Origin: Caulobacter sp. FWC26 | Lineage (GTDB): Bacteria; Pseudomonadota; Alphaproteobacteria; Caulobacterales; Caulobacteraceae | Direction of reading: 5' to 3' | Assembly (NCBI RefSeq): GCF_002742645.2 | Contig: NZ_CP033875.1 | Coordinates: 806,001-870,000, forward strand | Length of the DNA stretch: 64,000 nt | In this document: positions 17,893 to 27,833 of the stretch, one piece after another | Layout: every line of letters begins with the position of its first letter | How positions within the stretch are numbered: the stretch's first letter is position 1 | The notes under the pieces: model-generated | The model's input: the letters and a program-made list of their open reading frames with translations, nothing else | Told to the model about the DNA's origin: nothing | Databases searched by the model: none | Program-made: the position numbers and the translations under genes

Positions 17893-20800
17893 ATGAGCCC
17901 GCCCGCCTATGCCGAACTGCAGGCGACCACCAACTTCTCGTTCCTGCGCGGCGCTTCGCACGCCGAGGAGCTGGCTCTGGCGGCCGAGGCGCTGGGCCTG
18001 ACGGCGATCGGTATCGTCGACCGCAACAGCCTGGCGGGCGTGGTGCGCGCCTGGACGGCGGCCAAGCGACGATCAATCCGTGTGCTGACGGGTTGTCGCC
18101 TGGACTTCATGGATGGCACGCCCAGCCTGCTCTGCTACCCCACTGACCGCGAGGCGTTTGGCCGCCTGACCCGCCTGCTGACCATCGGTAAATTGCGGGC
18201 CGAAAAGGGCGAGTGCCATCTGACCTGGGCGGATTTCCTGGATCATGCCGAGGGGCAGTTGGGGCTGATTGTTCCGCCCAGGGTTCTGGATGACCCGTTT
18301 GAGCGAGCCCTGAACCGTATGGCCGGCGACCTGCGGGGCCGTTCGTGGCTGGCCGCCAGCCGGGCCTACGCCGCCCGCGATCTTCAGCGCCTGGCGCGGC
18401 TGGAGAGTCTTGGCCGAGCGGCTGGAGCGCCGATGGTCGCCACCAATGACGTGCTCTATCACGGCCCTGAGCGGCGGCCGCTCCAAGACGTGATCAGCTG
18501 CGTGCGCGAGCATTGCGCGATCCAGGAGGCGGGCTTCCGGCTGGAAGCCAACGCCGAGCGCCACATCAAGTCGCCCGAGGAGATGGCGCGCCTGTTCGAT
18601 CGCTGGCCGCGCGCGGTCGAGCGGACGGTCGAGATCGTCGAGCGCATCGGCTTCGACCTGAAGGACATCCGCGAACAGTATCCGGACGAACCGGTGCCGC
18701 CCGGCAAGACCGCGATGCAGCACCTGACCGACCTGACCTGGAAGGGCGCGGCCTGGCGCTACCCGAACGGGGTCAGCGCGAAGGTCACCGCCCAGATCCA
18801 GGAGGAGCTGCGGCTGATCGAGAAGATGGACTACCCCAACTACTTCATCACCGTGCACGACATCGTGCGCGAGGCTCGCAGCATGGGCATCCTGTGCCAG
18901 GGGCGGGGCTCGGCGGCCAATTCCTCGGTCTGCTTCTGCCTGGGCGTCACGGCGATCGACCCCACCGAGCACCGCCTGCTGTTTACCCGTTTCATCTCCG
19001 AGAACAGGGGCGAGCCGCCCGACATCGACGTCGATTTCGAGCACGACCGGCGCGAGGAGGTGATGCAGTACGTGTTCCAGCGCTACGGTCGGGAATATGC
19101 GGCGATCTGCGGAACCGTGATCCACTACCGGCCGCGCAGCGCCATCCGGGACGTGGGCAAGGCGCTGGGCCTGACCGAGGACGTCACCAGTCTGCTGGCC
19201 GGCACGGTCTGGGGCAGCTGGGGCGACGGCCTCCCCGAGGAGCATTTGCGTAAGGCGGGCCTGGATCCCGAGGCGCCGGAGATCGCCCGCGCGGTCGGGC
19301 TGGCCAACGACCTGATCGGCTTTCCGCGTCACCTCTCCCAGCATGTCGGCGGCTTTGTCCTGACCAAGCGTCGCCTGGACGAGACCGTGCCGATCGGCAA
19401 GGCGGCGATGAAGGACCGGACCTTCATCGAGTGGGACAAGGACGACATCGACAGCCTGGGCCTGATGAAGGTCGACATTCTGGCCTTGGGCATGCTGCAC
19501 GCCATCCAGCGGGCCATGACGATGCTGCGCGAGGACCATGGCCTGGACTGGCTGAAGGATCTGGCCGACATCCCCAAGGAGGTTCCGGGCGTCTATGACA
19601 TGCTCTGCGCGGCCGACAGCGTGGGCGTGTTCCAGGTCGAGAGCCGAGCCCAGATGTCGATGCTGCCGAGGCTCCGCCCGCGCGAATTCTACGATCTGGT
19701 CATCCAGGTGGCGATCGTGCGGCCGGGGCCGATCCAGGGCGACATGGTCCATCCCTACCTGAAACGCCGGAACAAGGAGGAGCCGGTCGACTGGCCCAAG
19801 CCCTCGCCCGAGCATGGTCCGCCCGACGAATTGCAGGAGATTCTGGGCAAGACCTATGGTGTGCCGCTGTTCCAGGAACAGGCCATGAGCCTGGCCATCG
19901 AGGCGGCCAAGTTCACGCCCGACGAGGCCGACGGTCTGCGCAAGGCCATGGCGACGTTCCGTAATCTGGGCTCGCCGGACGCCTACCGTCACAAGTTCAT
20001 CGAAGGCATGGTCGGGCGCGGCTATGAGCGCGCCTTTGCCGAGCGCTGCTTCAAGCAGATCGAGGGCTTCAGTCACTATGGCTTTCCGGAGAGCCACGCG
20101 GCCAGCTTCGCCAAGCTGGTCTATGTCTCGGCCTGGATCAAATGGGCCTGGCCCGACGTGTTCTGCGCGGCCCTGATCAACGCCCAGCCGATGGGCTTCT
20201 ACCAACCGGCCCAGCTGGTTCGCGACGCGCGGGAGCACGGGGTGGAGGTGCTGGCGCCCGACATCCTGGCCAGCGACTGGGACTGCACGCTGGCGCCGAT
20301 CAGCACGGGCTTCCGCGCGCCTCCCATTCGCCATGACAAGGTCGCCTGCCAGGAGACCCGCCCGCGCTGGAAGGCGGTGCGTCTGGGCTTTCGGCAGATC
20401 AAAGGCCTGAAGGAGAAGATCGACATCCCGCCCCTGCTGAAGGCCCGGGCCGAGGGCGCGCGCACGCCGGCGGAATTTGCCCAGGGCGGCGTTCCGCAGA
20501 AGGCGCTGGAACTATTGGCCGAGGCCGACGCCTTCGCCTCGGTGGGGCTCAGCCGCCGCGAGGCCCTGTGGGCGGTGAAAGGGCTGAAGGGCGAGCACAA
20601 GGCGCCGGTCCAGGCCCCGCTGCTGGCGGGGCTGCCGCTGTTCGAAGAGCGCGTGGCCTTGCCGGCCATGGCCGCGACCCAGGAGGTGGCCGAGGATTAT
20701 CGGACCACCAGCCTCTCCCTGAAGGCTCATCCGATCGGCTTCTATCGATCCATGCTGGCCGCCCAAGGCGTGGTCCCCGCCGAACGGCTTCTGACGCTGA

Positions 20801-21144
20801 AGGACGGGAGCAAGGTGTCGGTGGCCGGTCTTGTTCTGATCCGGCAGCGGCCCGGTACAGCCAAGGGCGTAGTGTTCGTCACCCTGGAGGACGAGACGGG
20901 CGTGGCCAATGCGGTGGTTTGGAAGGACCGGTTCGAGGCGGATCGCAACGTGGTGATGACCGCCTCGTTCCTGATCGTGCACGGGCGAGTTCAGCGAGCA
21001 GACAACGTGATTCACGTGGTGGCCGAACGCTTCACCGACCTTTCGGCCGAGCTTTCCAGCCTGCGCGACGAGCCGGGCGCGCCCGCGCCCCGCGTGCGCC
21101 AGAAGGTGTCGGGCCGCCTGCTCCGTAGTCGTGATTTCCACTGA
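17893..21144 (+). CDS. dnaE2: Error-prone DNA polymerase III alpha subunit DnaE2 (ImuC)
   Basis: A 1083-residue C-family polymerase for SOS-induced translesion synthesis with ImuA and ImuB. The N-terminal PHP domain begins [20 protein letters not shown]. The palm region includes [20 protein letters not shown] and [20 protein letters not shown], with the catalytic Asp residues in [10 protein letters not shown]. The helix-hairpin-helix and OB-fold regions follow ([20 protein letters not shown]). It lacks the C-terminal clamp and tau-binding extensions of replicative DnaE1, as expected for DnaE2. The start [10 protein letters not shown] is chosen over an ATG 14 codons upstream inside imuB. A GC-rich hairpin follows the stop. 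Confidence 0.96.
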   Translation: MSPPAYAELQATTNFSFLRGASHAEELALAAEALGLTAIGIVDRNSLAGVVRAWTAAKRRSIRVLTGCRLDFMDGTPSLLCYPTDREAFGRLTRLLTIGKLRAEKGECHLTWADFLDHAEGQLGLIVPPRVLDDPFERALNRMAGDLRGRSWLAASRAYAARDLQRLARLESLGRAAGAPMVATNDVLYHGPERRPLQDVISCVREHCAIQEAGFRLEANAERHIKSPEEMARLFDRWPRAVERTVEIVERIGFDLKDIREQYPDEPVPPGKTAMQHLTDLTWKGAAWRYPNGVSAKVTAQIQEELRLIEKMDYPNYFITVHDIVREARSMGILCQGRGSAANSSVCFCLGVTAIDPTEHRLLFTRFISENRGEPPDIDVDFEHDRREEVMQYVFQRYGREYAAICGTVIHYRPRSAIRDVGKALGLTEDVTSLLAGTVWGSWGDGLPEEHLRKAGLDPEAPEIARAVGLANDLIGFPRHLSQHVGGFVLTKRRLDETVPIGKAAMKDRTFIEWDKDDIDSLGLMKVDILALGMLHAIQRAMTMLREDHGLDWLKDLADIPKEVPGVYDMLCAADSVGVFQVESRAQMSMLPRLRPREFYDLVIQVAIVRPGPIQGDMVHPYLKRRNKEEPVDWPKPSPEHGPPDELQEILGKTYGVPLFQEQAMSLAIEAAKFTPDEADGLRKAMATFRNLGSPDAYRHKFIEGMVGRGYERAFAERCFKQIEGFSHYGFPESHAASFAKLVYVSAWIKWAWPDVFCAALINAQPMGFYQPAQLVRDAREHGVEVLAPDILASDWDCTLAPISTGFRAPPIRHDKVACQETRPRWKAVRLGFRQIKGLKEKIDIPPLLKARAEGARTPAEFAQGGVPQKALELLAEADAFASVGLSRREALWAVKGLKGEHKAPVQAPLLAGLPLFEERVALPAMAATQEVAEDYRTTSLSLKAHPIGFYRSMLAAQGVVPAERLLTLKDGSKVSVAGLVLIRQRPGTAKGVVFVTLEDETGVANAVVWKDRFEADRNVVMTASFLIVHGRVQRADNVIHVVAERFTDLSAELSSLRDEPGAPAPRVRQKVSGRLLRSRDFH

Positions 21145-21155
21145 GGCGAGGGGGC

Positions 21156-21185
21156 GGGGGAAGCGACAGGGGCGACGCTTCCCCC
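21156..21185. terminator. Hairpin between convergent dnaE2 and alcohol dehydrogenase genes
   Basis: GGGGGAAGCG (21156-21165) and CGCTTCCCCC (21176-21185) with a 10-base loop, immediately after the dnaE2 stop. There is no long T run on either strand, so termination is plausible but unproven. Confidence 0.5.
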
Positions 21186-21195
21186 TCCAAGCCTA

Positions 21196-22239
21196 CTAGA
21201 GCGTGGCCATGTCGATCACGAAGCGATAGCGCACGTCGCTCTTCTGCATGCGCTGGTAGGCCGCGTTGATCTGGTCGATCGGGATCACCTCGATGTCGGC
21301 GACGATGTTCTTCTCGCCGCAGAAGTCGAGCATCTCCTGCGTTTCCCTGATCGAGCCGATCATCGAGCCCGCCAGGGTGCGACGGCCGGGGATCAGGGCG
21401 AAGGCGTTGAGCTGGGCCGGTTCTTCCGGCGCGCCCACCAGAACCATGGTCCCGTCGACCTTCAGCAGCGCCAGATACGCGCCCCAGTCCAGCGGAGCCG
21501 AGACGGTGCAGATGATCAGGTCAAACGTATCGGCCAGACTCTCGAAGGTCTTGGGATCATTGGTGGCGGAGTAGTGATCGGCGCCCAGCCGGAGGCCGTC
21601 GTCCTTCTTGGACAGGGTCTGGCTGAGAACAGTGACCTCCGCGCCCATGGCGTGGGCCAGCTTGACCCCCATGTGGCCCAGACCGCCCATGCCCAGGATC
21701 GCGACCTTCTTGCCGGGACCGGCGTTCCAATGACGAAGCGGCGAATAGAGCGTGATGCCAGCGCACAGAAGCGGCGCGGCGGCGTCCAGCGGCAGATGCT
21801 CGGGGATCGACAGGACGTAGTCGTCCTTGACCACGATATGGTCGGAGTAACCGCCGTAAGTTGGAGTGTCCGAACCCGGTTCGAAGGCGCTGTAGGTCAG
21901 CACCAGACCGGGCTGGTACTGCTCGCGGTCCAGGTCGCGCGCGGCCTTGCAGGTCACGCAGCTGTCGACGAAGCAGCCGACACCGACATGGTCGCCTTCC
22001 TTAAAGCGGGTGACATTCGCGCCGACGGCGGTGACGACGCCTGCGATCTCGTGACCCGGCACGATCGGATAGACGCTCTGCCCCCAGCCGTTGTCGACCA
22101 TGTGAATGTCGGAGTGGCAGACCCCGCAGTACTTGATGGCGATGACGACGTCGTCGGGATTGGGGTCGCGACGGTCGAACGTGAAGGGCGCGAGCGGCGC
22201 GCCGGCGGCGGGCGCCGCGTAGCCTTTGGCGATGGCCAT
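21196..22239 (-). CDS. Zinc-type NAD(P)-dependent alcohol dehydrogenase (YahK/CAD-like)
   Basis: A 347-residue medium-chain dehydrogenase that reduces aldehydes or oxidises alcohols. Catalytic zinc ligands are present in [17 protein letters not shown] and PGHEIAGVV and a Cys in LLCAGITLY; the Rossmann motif is [20 protein letters not shown]. The structural-zinc lobe is degraded: where the family has C-x2-C-x2-C-x7-C, this protein reads [16 protein letters not shown], keeping only the first two cysteines. The start [10 protein letters not shown] has GGAGTCC upstream and fits the family better than the ATG 42 bases earlier. The gene is divergent from an AraC-type regulator, with candidate operator repeats between them. 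Confidence 0.92.
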   Translation of the reverse strand: MAIAKGYAAPAAGAPLAPFTFDRRDPNPDDVVIAIKYCGVCHSDIHMVDNGWGQSVYPIVPGHEIAGVVTAVGANVTRFKEGDHVGVGCFVDSCVTCKAARDLDREQYQPGLVLTYSAFEPGSDTPTYGGYSDHIVVKDDYVLSIPEHLPLDAAAPLLCAGITLYSPLRHWNAGPGKKVAILGMGGLGHMGVKLAHAMGAEVTVLSQTLSKKDDGLRLGADHYSATNDPKTFESLADTFDLIICTVSAPLDWGAYLALLKVDGTMVLVGAPEEPAQLNAFALIPGRRTLAGSMIGSIRETQEMLDFCGEKNIVADIEVIPIDQINAAYQRMQKSDVRYRFVIDMATL

Positions 22240-22322
22240 GGGGGAGTCCTCGATTTTTGGGGAGCGATCGGGGAGGATCACGGGCTACGATATGCCACGC
22301 GGACCGTGTGTTGAGTTAGGCG

Positions 22323-22353
22323 GATCCTGCAAGTCTCTTGCACGATCCTGCAA
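22323..22353. promoter_or_regulatory. Candidate AraC-type operator between adh and araC-like genes
   Basis: Two direct repeats GATCCTGCAA at 22323-22332 and 22344-22353, spaced 21 bases (two helical turns), with an inverted TGCAAG-TCT-CTTGCA (22328-22342) across them. Direct repeats in phase are typical for AraC-family activators. Position in the divergent promoter region supports regulation of the dehydrogenase by its neighbour. Confidence 0.55.
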
Positions 22354-22430
22354 AGCCGTGGCGACCTTGGTTTCCCGCCTCTCCATTCCCACCTAGAACG
22401 ATCGCTTCTCACGCCAGGAAATCGAAGGCC

Positions 22431-23336
22431 TTGAGACCTGCTTCCACCACTGACGTGTACGGGCAGATCGCCGCGCTTGTCGCCCGTTACGCCAGAGATG
22501 AATCGCCCGAGTCCATCATCGGGGGACTGTTCCTGACGCGTCGCTGCGCGCCCAGCCAGCCGCTCCACGCCGACCAACGCCCGTCGTTCTGGCTCGTCGC
22601 CCAGGGACGAAAGCGCCTGACCGTAGGCGGCGAAACACTCGACTACGGCGTGGGCGATTGTCTTCTGGTGGCGCTGGACCTGCCGGTGACCTCCCGGGTC
22701 ATCGAAGCCAGCGAAGCGCATCCGCATCTGTGCGTGGGCATGGAGATCAATACTCCGCGCCTGGTCGATCTAATCGGCCGACTACCGGACCGCGCGACCT
22801 CTCCGAAGGCCGAGATACGTGGCGCGGCGGTCACCGCGGCCTCGTCTGACCTATTGGACGCTACGCTACGGATGCTGCGTCTATTGGAGCGTCCCAACGA
22901 CATCGCGGCTATGGCGCCTCTGATAGAGGAGGAGATCCTCTATCGCCTGCTGACCGGCCCTCACGGCGCTCGATTGATTAATATCGCCATGGTCGAGGGA
23001 CCCGGTCAAAAGATCGCACGAGCCGTGGCCTGGCTTCGTAGCCATTTCTCTCAGCCGCTGCGCATTGGGGTGCTGGCCGAGTTGGTGGGCATGAGCGAGT
23101 CATCGTTGCATCACCACTTCAAGGCCGTCACCAACATGACGCCGATGCAGTACCAGAAGCAGCTGCGACTGCACGAGGCGCGGCGCCTGATGTTGTCGGA
23201 GGGGGCGGATGTCGGCGCGGCCGGCTATGCGGTCGGCTATCAAAGTCCGTCTCAGTTCAGTCGGGAGTACCGACGCTTGTATGGCGCGCCGCCGTCGCGG
23301 GACCTGGCGTCGCTGCTGCCGTCCGCCGCCGCGTGA
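22431..23336 (+). CDS. AraC-family transcriptional regulator (AraC_N type)
   Basis: A regulator of about 301 residues with an N-terminal cupin-like effector domain (SIIGGLFLTRRCAPSQPLHA, RPSFWLVAQGRKRLTVGGET, VALDLPVTSRVIEAS) and a C-terminal double helix-turn-helix (RIGVLAELVGMSESSLHHHF, then VGAAGYAVGYQSPSQFSREY). Genes of this type often sit divergent to an alcohol or aldehyde dehydrogenase that they activate, as here. The start is uncertain: TTG 22431 with GAAGG close by gives the usual length, while the frame stays open to 22338 over the proposed operator, which argues against the longer form. Confidence 0.88.
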   Translation: MRPASTTDVYGQIAALVARYARDESPESIIGGLFLTRRCAPSQPLHADQRPSFWLVAQGRKRLTVGGETLDYGVGDCLLVALDLPVTSRVIEASEAHPHLCVGMEINTPRLVDLIGRLPDRATSPKAEIRGAAVTAASSDLLDATLRMLRLLERPNDIAAMAPLIEEEILYRLLTGPHGARLINIAMVEGPGQKIARAVAWLRSHFSQPLRIGVLAELVGMSESSLHHHFKAVTNMTPMQYQKQLRLHEARRLMLSEGADVGAAGYAVGYQSPSQFSREYRRLYGAPPSRDLASLLPSAAA

Positions 23337-23344
23337 CGCGGAAA

Positions 23345-25228
23345 TCAGGACGCCCGGATCTTGACCACCTTGGAGGGGCCGACCTGACGCAGGTCTTCGA
23401 CCAGCTCGAACAGCCGCGCGCGAACGGCGGCTTCGTCGCCGACCTCCGCCAGGTCGTCCAGTTCGGTCAGTCGTTCATCGGCGATCGTGGGGGCGGGCGC
23501 CAGGCGGACCGCTTCCATGATGCCGGGGGCTTTCAGGCGAGCGACCTCGTTCACATCCACCAGCGTTTCCGTCAGCTTCTCGCCGGGCCGCAGACCGGTG
23601 ATCTTGATGTCGATGTCGCGCCCGGGCGTCAGGCCCTGCAGCTCGATCATTCGCCGAGCCAGATCGATGATCTTCACCGGTTCGCCCATCTCCAGGGTCA
23701 GAACCCCGGCTTCGGGTTCGGAGGCGATCATCGACAGCGCGACCGCGCGTAGCACCAGTTGCACCGCCTCCGGAATGGTCATGAAGTAGCGTTCGACCTC
23801 GGCGTGGGTCAGGGTGATCGGGCCGCCTCGGGCGATCTGGCTCTTGAAGATCGGCACGACCGACCCCGCCGACCCCAGAACATTCCCGAACCGGACGATG
23901 CTGACGCGCATATCGCCGCCGCCGCCATACTGACGGGCCACCGCCTCGGCCACGCGCTTGGCTGCGCCCATGACGCTGGTAGGCGCCACGGCCTTGTCGG
24001 TGGAGATCAGGGCCAGATGAGCCGCGCCGCACGCCTTGGCGGCCAAGGCCACGTTTCGGGTGCCCAGGACATTTGTCCGCACGCCCTCGCACGGATGGTT
24101 CTCGACCAGGGTCACATGCTTCAGCGCTGCGGCGTGGAACACGATATCCGGCTTCATCTCGGCGAACACACGCTCGACACGGGCGGCGTCCCGCACGTCG
24201 CAGAGGACCTCGCGCCGCGACAGGATCGGATGGCGTTCGGCGATCTCGCGGTCGATGTGGAACAGATTGTACTCGGACGCGTCCACCATGGTCAGGTGCG
24301 CGCAGCCGCTGGCGGCGATCTGGCGGCAGAGCTCGGAGCCGATACTGCCGCCCGCTCCGGTGACCAGGACGCGCCGACCCGACACTAGCGCGCGGACCGG
24401 CTCGGGGTCGAGGCGTACGGGAGGGCGGCTCAGCAGCTCTTCGATGCTGATTTCGCGCAGCAGCGGCGTATTGGCCGCTGCGCCCATCTCGACCACGCCG
24501 TAGCGGCGCAGCAGCCGAACGCCCTCGGTCTTGAGGCGGCCCAGTCGCTCGGCGCCGAAAGTGCTCATGGCGCTGTCGGTTAGGAAAAGGATCGCCGCCG
24601 GCGAAAGACCGCTGTCGCGCAGACGGGCCAGCACGCTGTCGAAATCGGCGATCGAGCCCAGGACGCAGACCCCGCGTAGTTCGTCGCCGGTTTCGCGATC
24701 GAGCGGCGAGACCACGCCGATGGGGGCGTACCGTTCCCCAAGACCTGCTGGCGCGCGCAGGAAGGCCTCGGCTTCCGAGGCCGAGCCGATGATCAGCAGG
24801 CGGGGCAGGGCGGGGTGAAGAGACGCGGGGCCAAGGCGAAGCACCGAGTCGAGGAGCATCCGTTCGTGCAGGCTGCGACGGATCACGCGCAGGGCCGAAA
24901 GTAACGCCGCTTGGATCAACGCCGCGCCGGCGACGGTCCGCAGGCCGCCATCTATCCCCGGATGCGTCAGGCGCGTCACCACCAGGAAGGCCGCCGCCGT
25001 CAGCACCGCCGAGCGAACGAGCCGCAGATGGTCGGTCGCTGACACGAAACGCCAGGGCGCGCGCTCCACGCGGAACGCCAGCTCCACGATGAAGGCAGAC
25101 AGACCGTAGAGGGTCGCTTGCAGCAGCGTGTCCCGGGTGAACGGCATGTCGATGACGAGATAGCGGCCGGCAAGCAAGGCCACGAAGGCCAGCAGGACGT
25201 GGGTCGCGATCTTTCCTGCATGCCCCAT
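23345..25228 (-). CDS. CapD/WbpM-like membrane nucleotide-sugar 4,6-dehydratase
   Basis: A 627-residue polysaccharide biosynthesis protein. About four N-terminal membrane helices (GKIATHVLLAFVALLAGRYL onward, to about residue 130) are followed by a CoA-binding-like domain (RLLIIGSASEAEAFL) and an extended SDR domain with NAD motif VTGAGGSIGSELCRQIA near residue 290. The active-site segment STDKAVAPTSVMGAAKRVAE has Ser-Met-Lys in place of the usual Ser-Tyr-Lys, which is normal for WbpM/FlaA1/PglF dehydratases. Likely makes a 4-keto-6-deoxy sugar for surface polysaccharide or glycoprotein modification. It stands alone without glycosyltransferase neighbours. Confidence 0.9.
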   Translation of the reverse strand: MGHAGKIATHVLLAFVALLAGRYLVIDMPFTRDTLLQATLYGLSAFIVELAFRVERAPWRFVSATDHLRLVRSAVLTAAAFLVVTRLTHPGIDGGLRTVAGAALIQAALLSALRVIRRSLHERMLLDSVLRLGPASLHPALPRLLIIGSASEAEAFLRAPAGLGERYAPIGVVSPLDRETGDELRGVCVLGSIADFDSVLARLRDSGLSPAAILFLTDSAMSTFGAERLGRLKTEGVRLLRRYGVVEMGAAANTPLLREISIEELLSRPPVRLDPEPVRALVSGRRVLVTGAGGSIGSELCRQIAASGCAHLTMVDASEYNLFHIDREIAERHPILSRREVLCDVRDAARVERVFAEMKPDIVFHAAALKHVTLVENHPCEGVRTNVLGTRNVALAAKACGAAHLALISTDKAVAPTSVMGAAKRVAEAVARQYGGGGDMRVSIVRFGNVLGSAGSVVPIFKSQIARGGPITLTHAEVERYFMTIPEAVQLVLRAVALSMIASEPEAGVLTLEMGEPVKIIDLARRMIELQGLTPGRDIDIKITGLRPGEKLTETLVDVNEVARLKAPGIMEAVRLAPAPTIADERLTELDDLAEVGDEAAVRARLFELVEDLRQVGPSKVVKIRAS

Positions 25229-25315
25229 GAAAAGAACCTCTGAAGCGGTGAAGGTCGGGTCTCGCCCGGCGGACTTGAACCGGGCTTAGCACGCGAATGT
25301 GTCGCCGTCGCGGCC

Positions 25316-26542
25316 TCAGCCTCGCGGAAGGGGCAGAACGTCCACGATGTCCCCTTTCGCGGCGGCCGGCGTACCCGCTCGACGGCGTAGTAGAGCATCG
25401 GCGCGCGCGAACACCCCGACCAGCGAGGAATCCTGATCGGGGAAGGGCGTCACGAGCATTCGCCCATCAGGATCGATGGACAGCGCGGCCCGCATCCAGT
25501 GCTCGCGTGGGCCGCCGGCCGGAAGCGGTTCGGCGAGGCAGGCCGGGCGAAGGCGGATCTCCGGATCGACGCCGGTGAAAGCCGCCAGCAACGGACGCAG
25601 AAAGAGCTCCGCGCAGACCAGGGCCGAGGCCGGGTTGCCAGGCAGGCCGAGCACGCGCCGGCCATCGGCGAGAGATCCGCTCCAAGTCGGTTTGCCCGGG
25701 CGCACGGCGACGGTCTCGACGACCAGCTCCAGGCCGAGAGTCCGCAGGGCGGGCTTGACGAGGTCGTGATCGCCGACCGAAGCGCCGCCGACGGTCACGA
25801 TCAGGTCTGCCTGCACAGGCGCGATCGCCGCAGCGATGGCTTCGATGTCATCCCCCTGTGCGCTCAGCCGCACAGCCTGCCCGCCCCAGGACTGGACTAG
25901 CGCCGCCAGGCTGTAGGAGCCGCTTTCGAAGATCTGATCGGGGCGGGGCGCGCCGCCGGGAGGCGCAAGCTCATCGCCGGTCGCCAGGATCGCCACGCGC
26001 GGGCGCCGCGCGACCGCGACATCGGAGAGTCCCGAGGCGGCAATCAGCGAGAGTCGCCAGGGATCAATGACCACGCCGGAATCCAGGAGGCGGTCGCCGG
26101 CCTGAAAGTCGCCCCCTGCGGCGCGGACATTCGCCTTGGGTTCGGGGCCGGCCTCGAACCAGACGGCGTCGCCGTCGCGTTTGGCCTCCTCCTGTAGGAT
26201 CACAAGGTCCGCGCCGGACGGAACGGGCGCGCCGGTGAAGATGCGCACGGCCTGTCGCGCGCCGAGATGTCCGGAAAAGGCCTTTCCGGCCGCGCTTTCG
26301 CCCACGATGACCAAGCGTTCGCCAGGCGCGTAGTCGCTGCGCCGGATCGCCCAGCCGTCCATGGCCGAGGCGTCGAACGGCGGCTGCGGACGCTGTGCCG
26401 TGATGGGCTCAGCGAGCGCGCGTCCCAGACTTTCGGCGAGGGGAACCGTCTCGAGCCCCAGGGGCGCGACGCCCGCGAGGACGCGACGGCGCGCCTCTTC
26501 GACGGTGAGGTTTCTGAGGCTGGAGGGCGGAGAGTCGCTCAT
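25316..26542 (-). CDS. moeA: Molybdopterin molybdenumtransferase MoeA
   Basis: A 408-residue enzyme that inserts molybdate into adenylylated molybdopterin, completing molybdenum cofactor. It has PFDASAMDGWAIRRSDYAPG near residue 60, VRIFTGAPVPSGADLVILQE, the domain III motif ILATGDEL and VGGASVGDHDLV, and the GLPGNPASALVCAELFLRP block near the C-terminus. Length is normal. It is 9 bases downstream of fpr on the same strand, so the two are probably cotranscribed. No other moa or mob gene is in the window. Confidence 0.95.
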   Translation of the reverse strand: MSDSPPSSLRNLTVEEARRRVLAGVAPLGLETVPLAESLGRALAEPITAQRPQPPFDASAMDGWAIRRSDYAPGERLVIVGESAAGKAFSGHLGARQAVRIFTGAPVPSGADLVILQEEAKRDGDAVWFEAGPEPKANVRAAGGDFQAGDRLLDSGVVIDPWRLSLIAASGLSDVAVARRPRVAILATGDELAPPGGAPRPDQIFESGSYSLAALVQSWGGQAVRLSAQGDDIEAIAAAIAPVQADLIVTVGGASVGDHDLVKPALRTLGLELVVETVAVRPGKPTWSGSLADGRRVLGLPGNPASALVCAELFLRPLLAAFTGVDPEIRLRPACLAEPLPAGGPREHWMRAALSIDPDGRMLVTPFPDQDSSLVGVFARADALLRRRAGTPAAAKGDIVDVLPLPRG

Positions 26543-26551
26543 GCGCCGACC

Positions 26552-27373
26552 TTAGCCGACGAAGGCGCGCTCGATCACGAAATCGCCGGGCTCGGCGTTT
26601 GAGCCTTCCTTGAGCCCCTGGGATTCGAGCAGGGCCGCAGTGTCCTTGATCATCGCCATCGAGCCGCACAGCATGGCGCGATCGTGCTCGGGATCGAACT
26701 TGCCGCCCGCAATCCCCAGATCGGCGAACAGCTTGCCGCTGGTGATCAGATCGGTGAAGCGGCCCTGGCGTTCGAATGGTTCGCGGGTGACGGTCGGATA
26801 GTAGGTCAGCTGCGCGCGCGCCTCTTCGCCCACCAGCGGATCCTCGAAGATGTCGCGCGTAAACAGGTCGCGATAGGCCAGTTCCTTCACCTCGCGCACG
26901 CCGTGAGCGACGATCACGCGCTCGAAGCGGCTGTAGGCGTCGGGGTCGCGGGCCACCGAGAGCCAAGGGGCAAGGCCCGTGCCGGTGCCGAACAGGAACA
27001 GGCGCTTGCCCGGACGGACGGCGTCCAGCACCAGGGTGCCGGTCGGCTTCTTGCCCAACAGGATTTCGTCGCCTTCCTGGATCAGCTGCAGACGCGAGGT
27101 CAGCGGGCCGTCGGGGACCTTGATCGAGAAGAATTCGAGCTCTTCGGCGAAGGACGGCGAGCCGATCGAATAGGCGCGCAGGATCGACTTTTTCTCGCCG
27201 AGCTCTTCGCGGGGCGGCAGGCCGATCATCACGAACTCACCGGAGCGAAAACGGAAGCTGGCCGGCCGGGTGATCGCGAAACTGAAAAGACGGTCGGTCC
27301 AGTGCTTCACCCACAGCACCTTCTCGACGAAGTACGGGGCTTCCTTCACGGCGGCGGTCGCGGTGGCCGTCAT
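26552..27373 (-). CDS. fpr: Ferredoxin--NADP reductase
   Basis: A 273-residue FAD flavoprotein of the bacterial Fpr class which moves electrons between NADPH and ferredoxin or flavodoxin, often in oxidative-stress defence. The FAD site is LRAYSIGSPSF, the NADP-binding loop is LFGTGTGLAPWLSVARDPD, followed by VIVAHGVREVKELAYRD and AMLCGSMAMIKDTAALLE. The C-terminus VIERAFVG ends as in subclass I Fpr. The start MTATATAAVKEAPYFVEKVL is chosen; the frame is open 42 codons further upstream but that stretch does not resemble the family. It precedes moeA. Confidence 0.93.
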   Translation of the reverse strand: MTATATAAVKEAPYFVEKVLWVKHWTDRLFSFAITRPASFRFRSGEFVMIGLPPREELGEKKSILRAYSIGSPSFAEELEFFSIKVPDGPLTSRLQLIQEGDEILLGKKPTGTLVLDAVRPGKRLFLFGTGTGLAPWLSVARDPDAYSRFERVIVAHGVREVKELAYRDLFTRDIFEDPLVGEEARAQLTYYPTVTREPFERQGRFTDLITSGKLFADLGIAGGKFDPEHDRAMLCGSMAMIKDTAALLESQGLKEGSNAEPGDFVIERAFVG

Positions 27374-27833
27374 CTTAACTCTTCGTGTCGCTGGCGCGCT
27401 CGGCGCGGAAAAGGCGGTCGCGCCACGGGGCGCGCGAGAATGCCGCCCAGGCCCATCGGCGACGCTCGTCTCATGTGAGGAAGCCCGTCTTGATGTCAAC
27501 GCCGGTTGTCTAATGCCGGCTTTGGAAAAACTCCCTCGGGTGGGGAGGGGCGCGCTTTGACCCTGTTAGATTGTCGGTCAATCCGTGCTTGGGTTTGCGA
27601 ACATTTGTTTCAATGAATGAGCGTTGGATCGGGTATCGGGGAATTCTGGAAGTCAAAAATTTCAGATCAGAGACGGTCTTTGCTCTCCAAATTCGCGTCG
27701 ATCGTCAGAAGCAGAGATTTAAAAACATACGAACCCATTTTTCAAAAATGGCGAAAATAAGATTGCCGCCCTCCGAAACGAAGCGCAGACTTCGGTTTGC
27801 TTCGTTCGCGAAGCCAACGATACGGAGGAACGT
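27374..27833. other. Intergenic region with a low-GC patch
   Basis: 460 bases without a convincing gene, between fpr and a lipoprotein gene. By hand count bases 27601-27780 are about 42% G+C, far below the surroundings. It contains a palindromic pair TTGACC-N13-GGTCAA (27557-27581) and an inverted repeat AACGAAGC-N14-GCTTCGTT (27777-27806) just before the lipoprotein ribosome site. It probably holds the promoter of the downstream gene. Confidence 0.6.

Noticed and set aside
18073..20334. A 753-codon frame opposite dnaE2, and similar long frames opposite fusA (34132-36384) and the fadJ-like gene (54570-56597)
   Set aside because: All are antisense shadows in a GC-rich genome. Their products share the same biased composition and show no domains.
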